Made by a program: the position numbers and the translations under genes. The notes beneath the pieces are model-generated. The model did no database searches. It was not told the origin of the DNA and was given only the letters and a program-made list of their open reading frames with translations. DNA of 64,000 nucleotides, from the NCBI GenBank assembly GCA_020444045.1, contig JAHLLS010000008.1:62001-126000 (forward strand), read 5' to 3'. The stretch comes from Deltaproteobacteria bacterium (lineage in GTDB: Bacteria > Desulfobacterota > Desulfobacteria > Desulfobacterales > UBA5852). Below are positions 62,625-64,000 of this stretch, piece after piece. The first letter of the stretch is position 1. The number at the start of each line of letters is the position of its first letter.

Positions 62625-63434
62625 TTAATCACCGTCGGGCATCTTCTGCCACCGCCTTCGAACAGCGCGCGGCACCAGGATGCGTTGAAAGATCAGTCGC
62701 GAAAACGTTCCGGAATTACGGCAGAAATCGACGAAGGGCCGAAAATGGGAAATCCGCGGAGCGCCCGGGTGATAATCGACACTGACAGGGACCTCTTTTA
62801 CCGGCAGCCCCTGCCAGCCCGCCTTGGCCAGGACTTCGACTTCAAACTGAAACCGGCGGGCTTTGACACCGAGCGCAAACACTTCCGGCAGCGGATAGAT
62901 CCGGAAGCCACTCTGGGAATCGGCCCGCCGGCCCCCGCCCGCGGCCCGCACCCAGAAATTGGAGAACCCCCGACCGAAGCGGCTGGTCCAGGGCACATGG
63001 CGGCCGAGCATGCCCTGGCGCTGTCCCACAATAATGGCGCGCGGACCCTCCAGGGCGGCGGCAACGAGCTGTGCCGCCTCTTCGGGACGATGCTGCCCGT
63101 CGGCATCGATGGTAATGGCCCAGTCGGCAAACGCCGCCGCCGCTTCGAACCCGGTCAACAGGGCCGCCCCTTTACCGGCGTTGACGGCATGCCGCAAGAA
63201 ATAAAGGCCCGGTATCCGGCGTACGATGTCCGTGGTTTGATCCGTGGAACCATCATCCACGACCACCACCGGGATGCCCAGTTTCAACGCCTGCCGGGCC
63301 ACCGTTTCGACATTGAGGGCGTGGTTGTAAACCGGTATGACAACGGCGAAACGTCCGCGGGTCGAACCGTCTTTGCAGTCCGGGACCGAACCGGGAAGCA
63401 GGGACGCCGGTATCTGATCGAAACCATCGGGCAT
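62625..63434 (-). CDS. family 2 glycosyltransferase (dolichyl-phosphate mannose synthase type)
   Basis: The 269-residue enzyme has the GT-A signature FAVVIPVYNHALNV, VVVVDDGSTDQT, NAGKGAALLTGF, ITIDADGQH and DSQSGFRIYPL. All donor and metal motifs (DDGS, DADGQH) are intact, unlike the DUF2062 fusion at 31939. It would transfer a sugar to a lipid carrier or to the acyl product. It lies directly before the MMPL gene (19 bases) in one operon. Confidence 0.92.
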   Translation of the reverse strand: MPDGFDQIPASLLPGSVPDCKDGSTRGRFAVVIPVYNHALNVETVARQALKLGIPVVVVDDGSTDQTTDIVRRIPGLYFLRHAVNAGKGAALLTGFEAAAAFADWAITIDADGQHRPEEAAQLVAAALEGPRAIIVGQRQGMLGRHVPWTSRFGRGFSNFWVRAAGGGRRADSQSGFRIYPLPEVFALGVKARRFQFEVEVLAKAGWQGLPVKEVPVSVDYHPGAPRISHFRPFVDFCRNSGTFSRLIFQRILVPRAVRRRWQKMPDGD

Positions 63435-63486
63435 AAACGTTGTCGATTCCTTCCGTGCCGTCGGTTATCCGCACGCCTGCGACGCC

Positions 63487-64000
63487 CTAGCGCCGCTGTC
63501 TGGCAAATACCATCCAGGCCGTCAGCAGCATGCCGAGTCCGAAACACAGCAGCATCGCTGCCTGAAGCCACACCGTCGCAAAACTACCGCCCCGGGCAAA
63601 CAAGTCCAGGAACGCATCGAGCCCCCAGGCCATGGGGGAAACCTGGCTGATATCGCGCATGATCCGGGGCATGGCAAACACCGGCACCATGACACCGCCG
63701 ATGGCCGCCGCGATCACCACGGAGATGGCGCCGATCATGGAGGCCTGCTCATAGGTCCGGGTGACGACGCCCAGCAGGATGCCGAAACCGGTGGCGGCCA
63801 GGGCCACACACAGCAGCACCACCGCGACCGCTCCCGGTGCCTGCCCCAGGGTGAGCGGCGCCGCACCGAAAAGCGGCATCACAAATCGGCCGATCAGCAT
63901 CACGAGGGCAAACTGGGCCAGGCACACCACGACATACGCCAGGAGTTTGCCGGTCAGAAGCGTCATGAACGAAACCGGCAGCAGTTGCAGGCGGGTCATG
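63487..64000 (-). CDS. ABC-2 type transporter permease, C-terminal part (runs off right edge)
   Basis: At least 170 residues with five or six hydrophobic segments are visible, such as LAYVVVCLAQFALVMLIGRFVM, AVAVVLLCVALAATGFGILLGV, AISVVIAAAIGGVMVPVF and AAMLLCFGLGMLLTAWMVFA. The segment VSPMAWGLDAFLDLF is typical of ABC-2/NodJ-like permeases just before the last helix. The N-terminus lies beyond the window. It probably exports the product or a lipid intermediate with an ATPase outside the window. Confidence 0.85.
   Translation of the reverse strand, partial: MTRLQLLPVSFMTLLTGKLLAYVVVCLAQFALVMLIGRFVMPLFGAAPLTLGQAPGAVAVVLLCVALAATGFGILLGVVTRTYEQASMIGAISVVIAAAIGGVMVPVFAMPRIMRDISQVSPMAWGLDAFLDLFARGGSFATVWLQAAMLLCFGLGMLLTAWMVFARQRR

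Noticed and set aside
62040..63650. 536-residue plus-strand frame across the MMPL and GT2 genes
   Set aside because: It spans two well-supported minus-strand genes and shows no family motif.

Overview
The window looks like chromosome of an anaerobic, lactate- or organic-acid-oxidising sulfate reducer of the Desulfobacterota (Desulfosarcina/Desulfatitalea-like; genus is inference). Pointers are a stand-alone dsrC with the two C-terminal cysteines of the family, a 1216-residue pyruvate:ferredoxin oxidoreductase, LutC plus a fused LutB/LutA-type lactate oxidation protein next to GlcD/GlcF-type flavoprotein and Fe-S subunits (the set known from Desulfovibrio), a rubrerythrin, a hybrid cluster protein and an octaheme HAO-like cytochrome. 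The DNA is GC-rich and coding-dense. No tRNA, rRNA, CRISPR array or complete insertion sequence was seen.

Region 1 (1-9.6 kb) is a nitrogen-oxide/oxidative stress block: rubrerythrin (partial), a small conserved protein, an hcp - HD-like protein - ferredoxin operon, an octaheme/tetraheme cytochrome pair (haoA/haoC type), a Crp/Fnr regulator and a hybrid histidine kinase. Two perfect copies of TTGAC-N4-GTCAA, one in front of hcp and one between the regulator and the cytochromes, tie these genes into one probable HcpR-type regulon. Region 2 (9.7-21.8 kb) is central carbon metabolism: class I fumarase, then a divergent lactate locus (glcD-glcF-GntR regulator on the minus strand; lutC-lutBA on the plus strand) whose control region carries two perfect TGGT-N3-ACCA operators, then pyruvate:ferredoxin oxidoreductase. 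Region 3 (21.8-30.9 kb) is mixed housekeeping: YkgJ-like protein, nitrilase, AhbA-like siroheme decarboxylase subunit, YjbQ, dsrC, miaA, a phytoene-desaturase-like flavoprotein, an FAD/NAD reductase with a C-terminal 2Fe-2S domain, an Fe-alcohol dehydrogenase and a lipoprotein.

Region 4 (30.9-64 kb, running off the right edge) is the most unusual part: a large type II fatty acid/polyketide-like locus. It has three single ketosynthases plus one ketosynthase fused to a degenerate second ketosynthase, three acyl carrier proteins, a double-hotdog dehydratase, a FabZ-like dehydratase, a PKS-type dehydratase, a ketoreductase, a thioesterase, an AMP-dependent ligase, two acyltransferases (PlsC and LpxL types), two glycosyltransferase-like proteins, a LolA-like carrier, a DUF3261-type lipoprotein, an MMPL exporter carrying an extra C-terminal domain, and an ABC-2 permease. 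This parts list overlaps strongly with aryl polyene loci, but five radical SAM proteins are interleaved with it and no aromatic ammonia-lyase is visible. The simplest reading is an undescribed outer-membrane lipid or polyene in which radical chemistry modifies an ACP- or lipid-bound acyl chain under anoxia. Inside the locus, between 35.9 and 40.6 kb, sit apparently unrelated passengers: a DUF423 protein, a gene broken by two homopolymer frameshifts, a secreted protein, an XPF/ERCC4-type nuclease, a lipoprotein hydrolase and a TatT-like lipoprotein.
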